Below, in pieces: positions 1 through 8,554 of a stretch of 64,000 bases of DNA. Location: positions 2,046,001-2,110,000 of the forward strand of contig NZ_DAJPEN010000001.1 of NCBI RefSeq assembly GCF_025993685.1, given 5' to 3'. Below the pieces are notes generated by a model. That model did not search any database. It saw only the letters and a program-made list of their open reading frames with translations, and had not been told where the DNA came from. This stretch comes from Bacteroides mediterraneensis. Lineage in GTDB: Bacteria > Bacteroidota > Bacteroidia > Bacteroidales > Bacteroidaceae. Every line of letters begins with the position of its first letter. Within the stretch, counting starts at the first letter, position 1. Made by a program: the position numbers and the translations under genes.

Positions 1-2
1 CC

Positions 3-1241
3 CGCCAGATGGAGAAAGGCTACAACTTCGAACAGCGTTACACCTCGCTGACCTATAAACCGGTGGACGACAGCTTCGACTACCTGAGCGAGACAAAGGA
101 TGCCAAAGAAACCATTCCGGAAGCTCTCGACTGGGTAGCCTTCAAGAACCAGTATTTCTCTTGCGTCTTCATGGCAGAGCAGAACTTCGACAATGCTACC
201 CTCGAATCCAAAATGGAACAGCAAGGCAGCGGTTATATGAAAAACTATACTGCCGACATGAAAACGGCTTTCGACCCGACGGGTGCCAAGGCCTCACACC
301 TGCAGTTCTACTTCGGTCCGAACCACTTCAAGACTTTGCTTGCCAGCAACGACTTGAGCTTTAAAGACAAAGACCAGGAACTGGAAGATTTGGTCTATCT
401 GGGATGGCCGATTATCCGACTCATTAACCGCTGGTTCACCATCAACCTGTTCGACTGGCTGTCGGGCTGGGGACTGAGCATGGGTATGGTAATCCTGCTC
501 ATGACCATCATCGTCAAGGTACTGGTACTTCCTACCACCTGGAAATCCTTCATTTCCTCGGCTAAGATGCGAGCCCTGAAACCGTATGTGGACAAAATCA
601 ATGCCAAATATCCGAAACAGGAAGATGCCCTGAAAAAACAGCAGGAAACCATGGCCCTCTACCGACAGTACAATGTCAGCCCGATGGGAGGCTGTCTGCC
701 GATGCTGTTGCAGACACCGGTGTTCATGGCTCTCTTCTTCTTCGTGCCGAATGCCATCGAGCTTCGCCAGCAAGGATTCCTGTGGGCAACCGACCTCTCG
801 GCATACGATGACCTGATTAGCTGGAGCTACCACATTCCGTTGCTGGGTAACCACCTGAGCTTGTTCTGTCTGTTGTTCAGCATCACCACAGTCTTGAACC
901 AGATTATCATGATGAAGCAGCAGGACATGGGCAACAACCCGCAGATGGCCGCCATGAAATGGATGATGTACATCATGCCCGTGATGTTCTTCTTCATCTT
1001 CAACGACTATGCATCGGGATTGAGCTACTACTACTTCATCTCCGGTCTGATTGGTATCATCACCATGTGGATTATGCGCCGTATGACCGACGAGAAGAAA
1101 CTGCTCGCCCAACTGGAAGCCAACAAGAAGGAACCTTCACAGCAGAAAGCCAGCGGACTGATGGCCAAATTGGAAGCCCTGCAGAAAGAACAGGAACGCT
1201 TGCAGAAAGAACGTCAGGAGCACCTGAACAAGAAGAAATAA
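3..1241 (+). CDS. yidC: Membrane protein insertase YidC (C-terminal part, gene begins before the window)
   Basis: The reading frame is open from the left edge, so the N-terminal part is missing. The visible 413 codons cover the end of the periplasmic beta-sandwich domain and the conserved YidC/Oxa1/Alb3 membrane core. Its first core helix follows INRWFTINLFDWLSGWGLS, then come the cytoplasmic charged hairpin (MRALKPYVDKINAKYP) and further transmembrane segments up to GLIGIITMWIMRR. The C-terminus is a lysine- and glutamine-rich coiled tail, usual for Bacteroidetes YidC. YidC inserts and folds inner-membrane proteins with or without SecYEG. A strong terminator follows directly. Confidence 0.95.
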   Translation, partial: RQMEKGYNFEQRYTSLTYKPVDDSFDYLSETKDAKETIPEALDWVAFKNQYFSCVFMAEQNFDNATLESKMEQQGSGYMKNYTADMKTAFDPTGAKASHLQFYFGPNHFKTLLASNDLSFKDKDQELEDLVYLGWPIIRLINRWFTINLFDWLSGWGLSMGMVILLMTIIVKVLVLPTTWKSFISSAKMRALKPYVDKINAKYPKQEDALKKQQETMALYRQYNVSPMGGCLPMLLQTPVFMALFFFVPNAIELRQQGFLWATDLSAYDDLISWSYHIPLLGNHLSLFCLLFSITTVLNQIIMMKQQDMGNNPQMAAMKWMMYIMPVMFFFIFNDYASGLSYYYFISGLIGIITMWIMRRMTDEKKLLAQLEANKKEPSQQKASGLMAKLEALQKEQERLQKERQEHLNKKK

Positions 1242-1262
1242 AAACGTCCCGAAAGGGAACAG

Positions 1263-1317
1263 AAAGAGCGGAACAGAAAGGAAATCGAAGGCCTTTCGTT
1301 CCGCTCTTTTTCTTTTT
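1263..1317 (+). terminator. Rho-independent terminator of yidC
   Basis: Inverted repeat AAAGAGCGGAAC (1263-1274) / GTTCCGCTCTTT (1298-1309), extended inside by GAAAGG/CCTTTC, and followed by a T-rich run. Confidence 0.85.
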
Positions 1318-1343
1318 GCCTTCTCTTTTTCCATTTATTATCT

Positions 1344-1351
1344 TACCTTTG
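1344..1351 (+). promoter_or_regulatory. -7 promoter element of the S9 peptidase gene
   Basis: TACCTTTG fits the Bacteroidales -7 consensus TAnnTTTG. It lies 53 bp before the ATG at 1405 and after the yidC terminator. No good -33 element is seen at the usual distance. Confidence 0.6.
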
Positions 1352-1404
1352 CACGACGGAAACGCGTACAAAAACTCGCATACTCTAAAATTAAAAATAA
1401 AGAC

Positions 1405-3513
1405 ATGAAGAAAACAGATTTAATGAACATGACTGCGGCCGTGCTGATGGCCTCGGCTCCGATGGCCGCCGTACAGGCGGAAGGAAGCGACGCTCCTTTC
1501 ATCGGCAAGCAGGAAATCACCGTGAAAGACGGACGGATGACCCCGGAAACCCTGTGGGCCATGGGACGTATCGGAAGCTCTTGTGTGTCTCCCGACGGAA
1601 AGAAGATTGCTTACACCGTATCCTACTACAGCGTGAAGCTGAACAAGGGACATCAGGTAATCTATGCGATGAACGCCGACGGCTCCGACAACAAGCTGCT
1701 GACCACCTCTGCCGACAGCGAAGGCGAACCGGCATGGATTAAAGGCGGAAGCAAACTGGCCTTTATCACGAAAGGACAGATTTGGGAAATGAATCCCGAC
1801 GGAACCGGACGCCAGCAACTCTCTGACTATGCAGGCGGCATCGACGGATTCAAGTTCTCTCCCGACGGCACCAAAGTGCTTTTCATCTCACAAGTGAAAT
1901 ATGGCGAACGTACCGCCGACAAATACCCCGACCTGGACAAAGCCAGCGGAAAAGTCATCGACGACCTGATGTACAAGCACTGGGATGAATGGGTAGAAAC
2001 CGTTCCCCATCCGTTCGTGGCTTCCTTTACCGACAATAAAGTAGGTGAAGCCACCGACATCCTGGCCGGTGAACCCTACGAATCGCCGATGAAACCTTTC
2101 GGCGGCATCGAACAGCTCGCATGGAGCCCCGACTCCAAGTCTGTGGCCTACACCTGCCGCAAAAAGACCGGAAAGGATTATGCCGTATCCACCGATTCAG
2201 ACATCTATTTATACAATGTGGAAACCAAGCAGACCCGCAACCTCTGCAAGGAAGATGCCACCGACAAGAACATGGGTTACGACACCAACCCGCAGTTCTC
2301 ACCCGATGGAAAGAACATCGCCTGGCAAAGCATGGAACGCGACGGATACGAAAGCGACCGCAACCGTCTCTGCGTGATGGACCTGAACAGCGGAAAGAAA
2401 ACCTACGTGACCGAAGCCTTCCAGTCGGGCGTGGACAGTTACTGCTGGGCACCCGACAACAAGACCCTCTACTTCACAGGCGTATGGCATGCCACCAGCA
2501 TGATTCACAGCACCAACCTGAAAGGGGAAGTGAAACAGCTCACCGACGGCATGTATGACTATGCTTCCGTGGCCATGCTGAACGAAAAGCAACTGCTCAC
2601 CACCCGCCACTCCCTGAGCGAAGCCGACGAACTGTTTACGGTCGACCTGAAAAAGAAAAACGAGGTGACCCGTATCACGAAAGAAAACGACCACATTTTC
2701 AGCCAGCTGAAACTGGGAAAGGTTGAGCCCCGCTGGACCAAGACTGTCGACGGAAAAGACATGCTCTCATGGGTGGTTTATCCGGTCAACTTCGACCCGA
2801 ACAAGAAATACCCCACCCTCCTGTTCTGTGAAGGAGGACCGCAAAGCCCCGTCAGCCAGTTCTGGAGCTACCGCTGGAACTTGCAGATCATGGCCGCCAA
2901 CGACTACATCATCATTGCCCCCAACCGTCGCGGACTGCCGGGATTCGGTATGGAATGGCTGGAAGAAATCAGCACCAACTATGGCGGCCACTGCATGGAC
3001 GACTACCTGAGCGCCATCGATGACATCGCCAAGGAACCCTACGTGGACAAAGACCGTCTGGGATGCGTGGGAGCCAGCTTCGGAGGCTACTCAGTATACT
3101 GGTTGGCCGGACACCACAACAAGCGCTTCAAAGCCTTCATCGCCCACGACGGCTTCTTCAACATGGAACAGCAGTATCTCGAAACCGAGGAACTCTGGTT
3201 CACCAACTGGGATTTGGGTGGTCCGTACTGGGACAAGAGCAACCCGGCCGTACAGCGCAGCTACGCCAACTCTCCCCATCTGTTCGTAGACAAATGGGAC
3301 ACTCCGATTCTCTGCATCCACGGCGAGAAAGACTACCGTATTCTGGCTTCACAGGGAATGGCTGCCTTCAACGCCGCCAAGCTGAGAGGTATCCCTGCCG
3401 AACTGCTGATTTTCCCGGACGAGAACCACTGGGTGTTGAAACCACAGAACGGTATCCTCTGGCAACGCACCTTCTTCAACTGGCTTGACCGCTGGCTGAA
3501 ACCACAGAAATAA
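1405..3513 (+). CDS. Secreted S9 family (prolyl oligopeptidase-type) peptidase, DPP5-like
   Basis: 702 aa. The start gives a signal peptide (MKKTDLMNMTAAVLMASAPMAAVQA), so the enzyme is probably periplasmic. Residues about 45-420 form a beta-propeller with TolB/DPP-type SPDGKK and NPDGTG blades. The C-terminal 250 residues are an alpha/beta-hydrolase domain with the nucleophile motif GASFGGY (Ser558), HGEKDYR (Asp643) and DENHW (His675). Family knowledge: S9 dipeptidyl peptidases of Bacteroidales release dipeptides from oligopeptides for import. Length and layout fit DPP5 best; an acylaminoacyl-peptidase-like specificity cannot be excluded. It is monocistronic. Confidence 0.85.
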   Translation: MKKTDLMNMTAAVLMASAPMAAVQAEGSDAPFIGKQEITVKDGRMTPETLWAMGRIGSSCVSPDGKKIAYTVSYYSVKLNKGHQVIYAMNADGSDNKLLTTSADSEGEPAWIKGGSKLAFITKGQIWEMNPDGTGRQQLSDYAGGIDGFKFSPDGTKVLFISQVKYGERTADKYPDLDKASGKVIDDLMYKHWDEWVETVPHPFVASFTDNKVGEATDILAGEPYESPMKPFGGIEQLAWSPDSKSVAYTCRKKTGKDYAVSTDSDIYLYNVETKQTRNLCKEDATDKNMGYDTNPQFSPDGKNIAWQSMERDGYESDRNRLCVMDLNSGKKTYVTEAFQSGVDSYCWAPDNKTLYFTGVWHATSMIHSTNLKGEVKQLTDGMYDYASVAMLNEKQLLTTRHSLSEADELFTVDLKKKNEVTRITKENDHIFSQLKLGKVEPRWTKTVDGKDMLSWVVYPVNFDPNKKYPTLLFCEGGPQSPVSQFWSYRWNLQIMAANDYIIIAPNRRGLPGFGMEWLEEISTNYGGHCMDDYLSAIDDIAKEPYVDKDRLGCVGASFGGYSVYWLAGHHNKRFKAFIAHDGFFNMEQQYLETEELWFTNWDLGGPYWDKSNPAVQRSYANSPHLFVDKWDTPILCIHGEKDYRILASQGMAAFNAAKLRGIPAELLIFPDENHWVLKPQNGILWQRTFFNWLDRWLKPQK

Positions 3514-3585
3514 GCCCTAAAACCTTTCCGGGCACCTTTTTTACAGCGTTTTTTCCCTGAAATACGCAAAAAAGAGGTGTCCGGA

Positions 3586-3617
3586 TTTGCATATTAAAAT
3601 AAAAAGCCCTACCTTTG
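3586..3617 (+). promoter_or_regulatory. Promoter of the tRNA-Pro pair
   Basis: TTTG (3586-3589), a 20-bp spacer, then TACCTTTG (3610-3617). This is an almost ideal Bacteroidales -33/-7 promoter, 23 bp upstream of the first tRNA. Confidence 0.75.
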
Positions 3618-3640
3618 CATCGCTTTTGAGAAAGACACTT

Positions 3641-3715
3641 CGGGGTGTAGCGCAGTCCGGTTAGCGCACCTGCTTTGGGAGCAGGGGGTCGTGGGTTCGA
3701 ATCCCGCTACCCCGA
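3641..3715 (+). tRNA. tRNA-Pro(UGG), copy 1
   Basis: Full cloverleaf: acceptor CGGGGTG/TACCCCG, anticodon stem CCTGC/GCAGG with loop TTTGGGA (anticodon TGG at 3676-3678), T loop TTCGAAT, discriminator A3715. The 3' CCA is not encoded. Confidence 0.95.
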
Positions 3716-3751
3716 CAGAAGTCAAGAAAAGTAAAAGTTATTACAAACGTT

Positions 3752-3826
3752 CGGGGTGTAGCGCAGTCCGGTTAGCGCACCTGCTTTGGGAGCAGGGGGT
3801 CGTGGGTTCGAATCCCGCTACCCCGA
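3752..3826 (+). tRNA. tRNA-Pro(UGG), copy 2
   Basis: Sequence identical to the copy at 3641-3715, 36 bp downstream. It has no promoter of its own, so the two are probably co-transcribed and processed. The terminator at 3833 closes the unit. Confidence 0.95.
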
Positions 3827-3832
3827 CAGAAA

Positions 3833-3873
3833 AAAGGCAACTTATCCGATGTGATGAGCTGCCTTTCTTTTTT
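3833..3873 (+). terminator. Terminator of the tRNA-Pro operon
   Basis: AAAGGCA (3833-3839) / TGCCTTT (3860-3866) followed by CTTTTTT. Confidence 0.7.
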
Positions 3874-3915
3874 GAGGTTATTCGAGGATTTCCGAAGACT
3901 TTTTCCACCCGCCTC

Positions 3916-4021
3916 AAAACGCCTTTACGTTTCAAGCAAAACGCAAGTGCGTTTCAACTGAAACGTAAGTACGTTTGAAGTAAAACGCAAGTACGTTTTG
4001 AGACAAACGTAAAGGCGTTTT
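3916..4021. repeat. Nested palindromic repeat cluster with AAGT-loop hairpins
   Basis: Outer arms AAAACGCCTTTACGTTT (3916-3932) and AAACGTAAAGGCGTTTT (4005-4021) are exact inverted repeats. Between them lie three short hairpins with the same AAGT loop: AAAACGCAAGTGCGTTT (3938-3954), AAACGTAAGTACGTTT (3961-3976) and AAAACGCAAGTACGTTTT (3983-4000). The right arm runs into a T tract, so it may act as a terminator between the tRNA unit and the convergent acetyltransferase gene. The repeated units suggest a REP-like element. Confidence 0.7.
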
Positions 4022-4052
4022 TTTACACGATTTTCAAACAATGTCTACAGAA

Positions 4053-4586
4053 TTATAAACAATTGATTTTCTGACACAAACAGACATCCTGATACGAGTT
4101 TCCCACCCGTATCCAGCCTTTCAGGATGCCACATTCCGTATAACCTGCCGCCGCAAACAGTTTCCGGCTTGCCGTATTCCCCACCGGGATATAGGCATAC
4201 AACTGGTGAAGGCCGAGCAACCCGAAGCAATGCGACTCCAGCAACGCGAGCGCCATTCCTCCGATGCCCTTTCCGCGCAAGTCTTTCCGCACCACCAGTC
4301 CCACTTCTGCCCGACTGTGACGCGCATCGAACGAAAAGACGTCAATCATGCCGGCCACTTCCTCCGTACCCCGCACCATCATCAGACGCAACTGGCCGTC
4401 GGCAAACAAATCATTCTGGTTTTCGGCAATGTAACGCTTCATCTGATACCGCGAATACGGCCCCGTAGCCGTACCCAGCTCCCAAAGCTCCGCCTCATTC
4501 TCAAACGAAAGCATCACCTCCAAATCCTCCGGTTCGGGTGCCCGGAGACGGATTGTTTCCTGCGATGACTTGGCTGTCAGTCCCAT
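4053..4586 (-). CDS. GNAT family N-acetyltransferase
   Basis: 177 aa. It opens with the RimJ/RimL-type pattern IRLRAPEPEDLEVMLSFENEAELWELG and contains the acetyl-CoA binding motif VVRKDLRGKGIGGMALALLE (R-x-x-G-x-G). A conserved HQLYAYIPVGNTASRKLFAAAGY block follows. It probably acetylates a protein N-terminus or small amine; the substrate is unknown. It is the last gene of the leftward recR operon, 1 bp after the membrane-protein gene. Confidence 0.85.
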   Translation of the reverse strand: MGLTAKSSQETIRLRAPEPEDLEVMLSFENEAELWELGTATGPYSRYQMKRYIAENQNDLFADGQLRLMMVRGTEEVAGMIDVFSFDARHSRAEVGLVVRKDLRGKGIGGMALALLESHCFGLLGLHQLYAYIPVGNTASRKLFAAAGYTECGILKGWIRVGNSYQDVCLCQKINCL

Positions 4587-4587
4587 C

Positions 4588-5049
4588 CTACTGTTCCTCC
4601 TTTTCTTTTTCCAAATCGAGCTCCCGCATCAGCCGGCTGCGACCCGGCACACAGAAGAGCGAGGCCACCAGCAACATACCGACACACAGCAGACTGGTCA
4701 GGTTGAACGTAGAATAATACACCGTCAGGTTGAACAGCACCGGAGCCAGCAGCAAAGCCAGACGGATTTCACACCAGCGGCGGTAGCTCACCAATGCCTC
4801 CGGCAGTGACAACTCACGGACCCGGCGCACCAGCGACAGGCTGAACATGCGCAACGACAACGGTATCATGCACACCGCCAGCAGAATCCCCACCGTCTGC
4901 AGGATGTATTCAGCCCGAGCATCTCCCACCCGGCTGCCCTGAAGCAGGATATCCGTTTCATACAACACGCACCACGCCACGGCCAACACCCAGAACAGGG
5001 CGAATTCCACCTCCAGCACACGGAGCAATCGATTGATTTTCTTTTCCAT
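4588..5049 (-). CDS. Hypothetical inner-membrane protein
   Basis: 153 aa with about four hydrophobic segments (FALFWVLAVAWCVLY, ILQTVGILLAVCMIPLSL, LALLLAPVLFNLTVYY, LLCVGMLLVASLFCV) and a charged C-terminal tail. It is not recognised as a named family. It lies between recR (13 bp) and the GNAT gene (1 bp) on the same strand, so it is certainly co-transcribed. Confidence 0.75.
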   Translation of the reverse strand: MEKKINRLLRVLEVEFALFWVLAVAWCVLYETDILLQGSRVGDARAEYILQTVGILLAVCMIPLSLRMFSLSLVRRVRELSLPEALVSYRRWCEIRLALLLAPVLFNLTVYYSTFNLTSLLCVGMLLVASLFCVPGRSRLMRELDLEKEKEEQ

Positions 5050-5062
5050 TGTTTCCTATCAT

Positions 5063-5680
5063 TTAAAGGGTTCCGGTAAACGCCACGCGGTTCACGATAG
5101 AACGTCCCAGCGTCACCTCGTCCGTATATTGCAATTCATCGCCGATGGAAATTCCACGGGCAATCATCGTAATCTTCACGTCACATCCAGCCAGTTTCCG
5201 GAAAATATAGAAGTTGGTCGTGTCGCCCTCCATGGTAGAGCTCAGCGCCAGAATCACCTCCTTGACAGTGCCCGACTTCACCCGCTCCACGAGGCTGTCT
5301 ATCTCCAGGTCGGAAGGCCCGATGCCGTCCATGGGCGAAATCACCCCGCCCAGCACATGATACAGTCCGCGATACTGCTGGGTGTTCTCCACCGCCATCA
5401 CGTCGCGTATGTTCTCCACCACGCACACCGTGGTCGCATCGCGCGAAGGGTTGGAGCAAATACGGCACACGTCCGTATCGGAGATATTGTGGCACACCTT
5501 GCAATACTTCACTTCTTTTTTCAGCGTGGAAATGGCGCTGCTGAACGCTTCCACCGTGGCATTGTCCTGACGCAACAGGTGCAGGACCAGCCGCATGGCC
5601 GTTTTCCGCCCGATGCCGGGAAGTTTGGCAAACTCGCCCACTGCCTTTTCCAATAAAACGGAAGGATATTGTTGATTCAT
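5063..5680 (-). CDS. recR: Recombination mediator protein RecR
   Basis: 205 aa, the full usual length. It has an N-terminal helix-hairpin-helix (FAKLPGIGRKTAMRLVLHLL), a four-cysteine zinc finger (CKVCHNISDTDVCRIC) and a Toprim domain beginning VCVVENIRDVMAVE. RecR acts with RecO and RecF to load RecA at single-strand gaps. It is the first gene of a leftward operon whose -7 element is at 5706-5713. Confidence 0.97.
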   Translation of the reverse strand: MNQQYPSVLLEKAVGEFAKLPGIGRKTAMRLVLHLLRQDNATVEAFSSAISTLKKEVKYCKVCHNISDTDVCRICSNPSRDATTVCVVENIRDVMAVENTQQYRGLYHVLGGVISPMDGIGPSDLEIDSLVERVKSGTVKEVILALSSTMEGDTTNFYIFRKLAGCDVKITMIARGISIGDELQYTDEVTLGRSIVNRVAFTGTL

Positions 5681-5705
5681 GCTTGTTTTCTTTATTTACG
5701 GAAGG

Positions 5706-5713
5706 CAAAAATA
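5706..5713 (-). promoter_or_regulatory. -7 promoter element of recR operon
   Basis: Read on the minus strand this is TATTTTTG, 25 bp before the recR ATG. Confidence 0.6.
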
Positions 5714-5757
5714 CGGATAAAATCCTTTGACTGTATGCAGGGAACGGGAAAAACGAT

Positions 5758-5765
5758 TACCTTTG
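5758..5765 (+). promoter_or_regulatory. -7 promoter element of engB
   Basis: TACCTTTG, 24 bp before the ATG at 5790. An in-frame ATG at 5727 lies upstream of this element, which argues for the start at 5790. Confidence 0.6.
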
Positions 5766-5789
5766 CATCAAACAACTCAATTTCGACCT

Positions 5790-6401
5790 ATGGACATTAC
5801 CAGCGCAGAGTTTGTCGTAAGCAACTCACGGGCCGACATGTGCCCACAGACCCAACTGCCGGAATATGCCTTCATCGGGCGTTCCAACGTGGGGAAATCC
5901 AGTCTCATCAACATGCTGACCAAGAATCCCAAACTGGCCATGACTTCGTCCACGCCGGGAAAAACCTTGCTCATCAACCATTTTCTCATCAACAAGGAAT
6001 GGTATCTGGTAGACCTTCCCGGCTACGGCTATGCCCAACGGGGGAAGAAGATGATGGAGAAAATCCAGAAACTCATCGAATATTATGTACTGGAGCGGGA
6101 GCAGCTCACCTGTCTTTTCGTACTGGTGGACAGCCGCCTGGACCCTCAGCGCATCGACTTGGAATTCATCGAATGGCTGGGCGAGAACGGCATCCCTTTC
6201 GCCCTGATTTTCACCAAGGCTGACAAGCAGAGTGCGGGAAAGACTAAGACCAACGTCAGCCGCTACCTGGAGAAACTGAAAGAACAATGGGAGGAACTGC
6301 CTCCATATTTCGTATCTTCTTCTGAAAAGAAGACCGGACGGGAAGAAATCCTGGACTACATCGAACAAATCAACCGTTCGCTCAAGGAACAGGCCGAATA
6401 A
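5790..6401 (+). CDS. engB: Ribosome biogenesis GTPase EngB (YihA/YsxC)
   Basis: 203 aa from ATG 5790 (MDITSAEFVVSN), the usual family length; an ATG at 5727 would add 21 residues lying before the promoter. G1 is GRSNVGKSS, a switch threonine lies in SSTPGKT, G3 is DLPGYGYA, G4 is TKAD and G5 is SSSEK. EngB is an essential GTPase needed for maturation of the 50S subunit. It is divergent from recR and monocistronic. Confidence 0.95.
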   Translation: MDITSAEFVVSNSRADMCPQTQLPEYAFIGRSNVGKSSLINMLTKNPKLAMTSSTPGKTLLINHFLINKEWYLVDLPGYGYAQRGKKMMEKIQKLIEYYVLEREQLTCLFVLVDSRLDPQRIDLEFIEWLGENGIPFALIFTKADKQSAGKTKTNVSRYLEKLKEQWEELPPYFVSSSEKKTGREEILDYIEQINRSLKEQAE

Positions 6402-6418
6402 CACAAAGCCCACACATA

Positions 6419-6471
6419 CAAATCCTCCTGTGTGAAGTTACCTGAAAAAGGACTCACACAGGAGGATTTGT
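6419..6471 (+). terminator. Terminator between convergent engB and lipoprotein genes
   Basis: Perfect 17-bp inverted repeat, CAAATCCTCCTGTGTGA (6419-6435) / TCACACAGGAGGATTTG (6454-6470). It can serve both converging genes, although the T tract is short. Confidence 0.75.
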
Positions 6472-6510
6472 CTATGATTATAAAAAGTCACTTCCATCGG
6501 ATTCCACCAC

Positions 6511-7299
6511 TCAGCGGGAAAAGACGATGTTGCCTTCTTTGCTCACATCCAGCCGCACATTGTAGCACGAAGCCCCATCGGGAATACAAAGCGTGGCCAC
6601 ATAGCGGTAACCGTTTTCGTCGACCTTCACAAAATCCATGTCGCTCAGAATGGCAGTGTGCAAGAAATCGGCCGGCACCACACGGGCAAACATTTCCTTA
6701 TTGATGTCTTTGGAGAACAAACGTTCCTTTCCTTTATATACGCAGATATGAATGATGTTGTCGTAGTAGACATTCTCCACCGGAAGACCTTCCTCATTGA
6801 TGCTGACCAGTGTCACCCGTTTCTTGGTTGGATTGATGTAGGCATATCCTCTGTAGCGATCTCCCCCATACAGGATGACGGAATCTTTCTCGAACACTTC
6901 GCTTTCCGTTTCACGCACGGGAACCACCGTCCCGAACGACAGCGTGTCCGACTCGGCCTTATGCAGGCTGACCACCTCTCCCATCGAGGTACGATAACGC
7001 AAGCTGTACGCCTTCCGTTCCTCAATGAAATAATAGATAGGACGGGCACTGTGGATGGTCATCGTGTCATGACGCACGCTGAAAGGCATGGGTGCATTAA
7101 TCTGGCTGGCATAATAAATGCTGTCCCCCTGAATTTTGAATAAAGGAGCCTCGGTGTTGTCGTCCAGCCAGATGCCTTGCAACTGCTGCATGGCCTCCCG
7201 GTCTTCTTCCTGCTTTTCCGCTTCTTTCTGCTGGGGAGACATACATCCTGCCAGACATCCTATACCCCCCAGAAGCATTATCAAGCCTGTTTTTTTCAT
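6511..7299 (-). CDS. Hypothetical lipoprotein (DUF4738-like)
   Basis: 262 aa with a lipoprotein signal (MKKTGLIMLLGGIGCLAGC; Cys19 as lipidation site). The mature part begins with a Gln/Glu-rich linker and continues with beta-rich blocks (GIWLDDNTEAPLFKIQGDSIYY, TMTIHSARPIYYFIEERKAYSLRY). The layout resembles Bacteroidales DUF4738 lipoproteins, but this rests on memory of the family. Function is unknown; it probably sits in the cell envelope. The likely -7 element is at 7330-7337. Confidence 0.7.
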   Translation of the reverse strand: MKKTGLIMLLGGIGCLAGCMSPQQKEAEKQEEDREAMQQLQGIWLDDNTEAPLFKIQGDSIYYASQINAPMPFSVRHDTMTIHSARPIYYFIEERKAYSLRYRTSMGEVVSLHKAESDTLSFGTVVPVRETESEVFEKDSVILYGGDRYRGYAYINPTKKRVTLVSINEEGLPVENVYYDNIIHICVYKGKERLFSKDINKEMFARVVPADFLHTAILSDMDFVKVDENGYRYVATLCIPDGASCYNVRLDVSKEGNIVFSR

Positions 7300-7329
7300 G
7301 CGTCAATCGATTTCTACATTTACCGGCAG

Positions 7330-7337
7330 CAAAAATA
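7330..7337 (-). promoter_or_regulatory. -7 promoter element of the lipoprotein gene
   Basis: Minus strand TATTTTTG, 30 bp before the start codon at 7299. Confidence 0.5.
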
Positions 7338-7415
7338 CAACAAAATTAAATGCCAACCGAAAAATGCCCCCTGAAAGATGTCCCACGTAAAAGAAAAATG
7401 TATTATTTTTGCAAT

Positions 7416-8537
7416 ATGATTGAATTGGCAAAACACATAGAAGTATTACTGCTGGAAAACGATTGCGTTATCGTTCCCGGCTTGGGAGGATTCATCGCCC
7501 ACAGACGGCAAGCGGCCATCTCCACACAAACAGGAGAATTCCAGCCGCCCCTCCGCACCATTGGATTCAATCCGCAGCTGGTGATGAACGACGGACTTCT
7601 GGTCCAGTCGTACATGCAGGCCTATAACACCGACTTCCCCGATGCGACCCGCCGGATTGAAAAGGTAGTCACTGAAATGAAAGACCAGTTGTACCAGCAG
7701 GGACAGGTTACCCTCGACCATGTAGGTACGATTTATTATAATATGAATGGAGGCTATGCCTTCGAGCCGGCTTCCCCGTCTTTCTTTACACCGGGACTGT
7801 ATGGACTGGAAAGTTTTACGCTCCCATTGTTGAAAGCGCTTCCCGCAGACGAACCGAAGGAATACAAACTTCCGGAGGTGAGCCGTCCTGCCACGGACAA
7901 AAAGCGACATTTCTCCCTGCGGCATTTCACGCGCAACGCAGTGGCCATCGCTGCCGCCGTATGCCTGTTCTTCATCCTGTCCGTACCCGTAGAAAACACC
8001 TACATGGACGATGCGAACTATGCATCCCTCGGCTCGTTCAGTATGTTCGATGCCATCCGTAACCAGTCGGTAGCCACCAGCATACAGACTACAGCCCCGC
8101 AGTCTACCTCTCAAAAGACTGCCCAAAAACAGCAAAAGAAGAAACGCGTACGCAACAATGTCAATACGCTCAAACCCGTAGCAGTCAAGACGGAAAAGAT
8201 TGCAGCCGTTCCGGCTGTCAAGAAAGAAACCCAACCGGCTGTCAAAAAAGTACCGGCAGCCAAACCGGCGGCTGCTCCCGCACCGGCACCTTCCACCGCT
8301 ACAAGCAAAAAGAAGGCTTATATCATCGTGGCCAGCCTGACCACGGACAGTGATGCCCAGAAAGAGCTGAAAAAGCTGCAGCAAAAAGGTTACAAGAACT
8401 GCAAAGTGCTGGAGTCTGACGGACGTTTCCGCATCGCACTGGATGGCTATGCCAGTTCGGGAGAAGCCTATAAAAAGGTACAGGAACTGCGCAATCAGGA
8501 AGGATTCAAGAATGCTTGGGTTTTCACTTCAAAATAA
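7416..8537 (+). CDS. HU/CCDC81-like domain and SPOR domain envelope protein
   Basis: 373 aa from ATG 7416 (MIELAKHIEVLLLENDCVIV); 22 codons upstream are open but precede the TATTTTTG element at 7404-7411. Residues 1-130 match the paired prokaryotic CCDC81/HU-type domains of Bacteroidetes (VPGLGGFIAHRR, TLDHVGTIYYNMNGGYAF). One membrane helix follows (about 170-190, AVAIAAAVCLFFILSVPV), then an Ala/Pro/Lys-rich linker and a C-terminal SPOR domain (AYIIVASLTTDSDAQKELKK). SPOR domains bind denuded peptidoglycan at the septum, so a role in division or envelope anchoring is likely. Confidence 0.85.
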   Translation: MIELAKHIEVLLLENDCVIVPGLGGFIAHRRQAAISTQTGEFQPPLRTIGFNPQLVMNDGLLVQSYMQAYNTDFPDATRRIEKVVTEMKDQLYQQGQVTLDHVGTIYYNMNGGYAFEPASPSFFTPGLYGLESFTLPLLKALPADEPKEYKLPEVSRPATDKKRHFSLRHFTRNAVAIAAAVCLFFILSVPVENTYMDDANYASLGSFSMFDAIRNQSVATSIQTTAPQSTSQKTAQKQQKKKRVRNNVNTLKPVAVKTEKIAAVPAVKKETQPAVKKVPAAKPAAAPAPAPSTATSKKKAYIIVASLTTDSDAQKELKKLQQKGYKNCKVLESDGRFRIALDGYASSGEAYKKVQELRNQEGFKNAWVFTSK

Positions 8538-8554
8538 ATACGCTTTAAAGACAG

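Noticed and set aside
5727..5789. EngB start at ATG 5727
   Set aside because: It lies upstream of the -7 element at 5758-5765 and adds residues not usual for the family.
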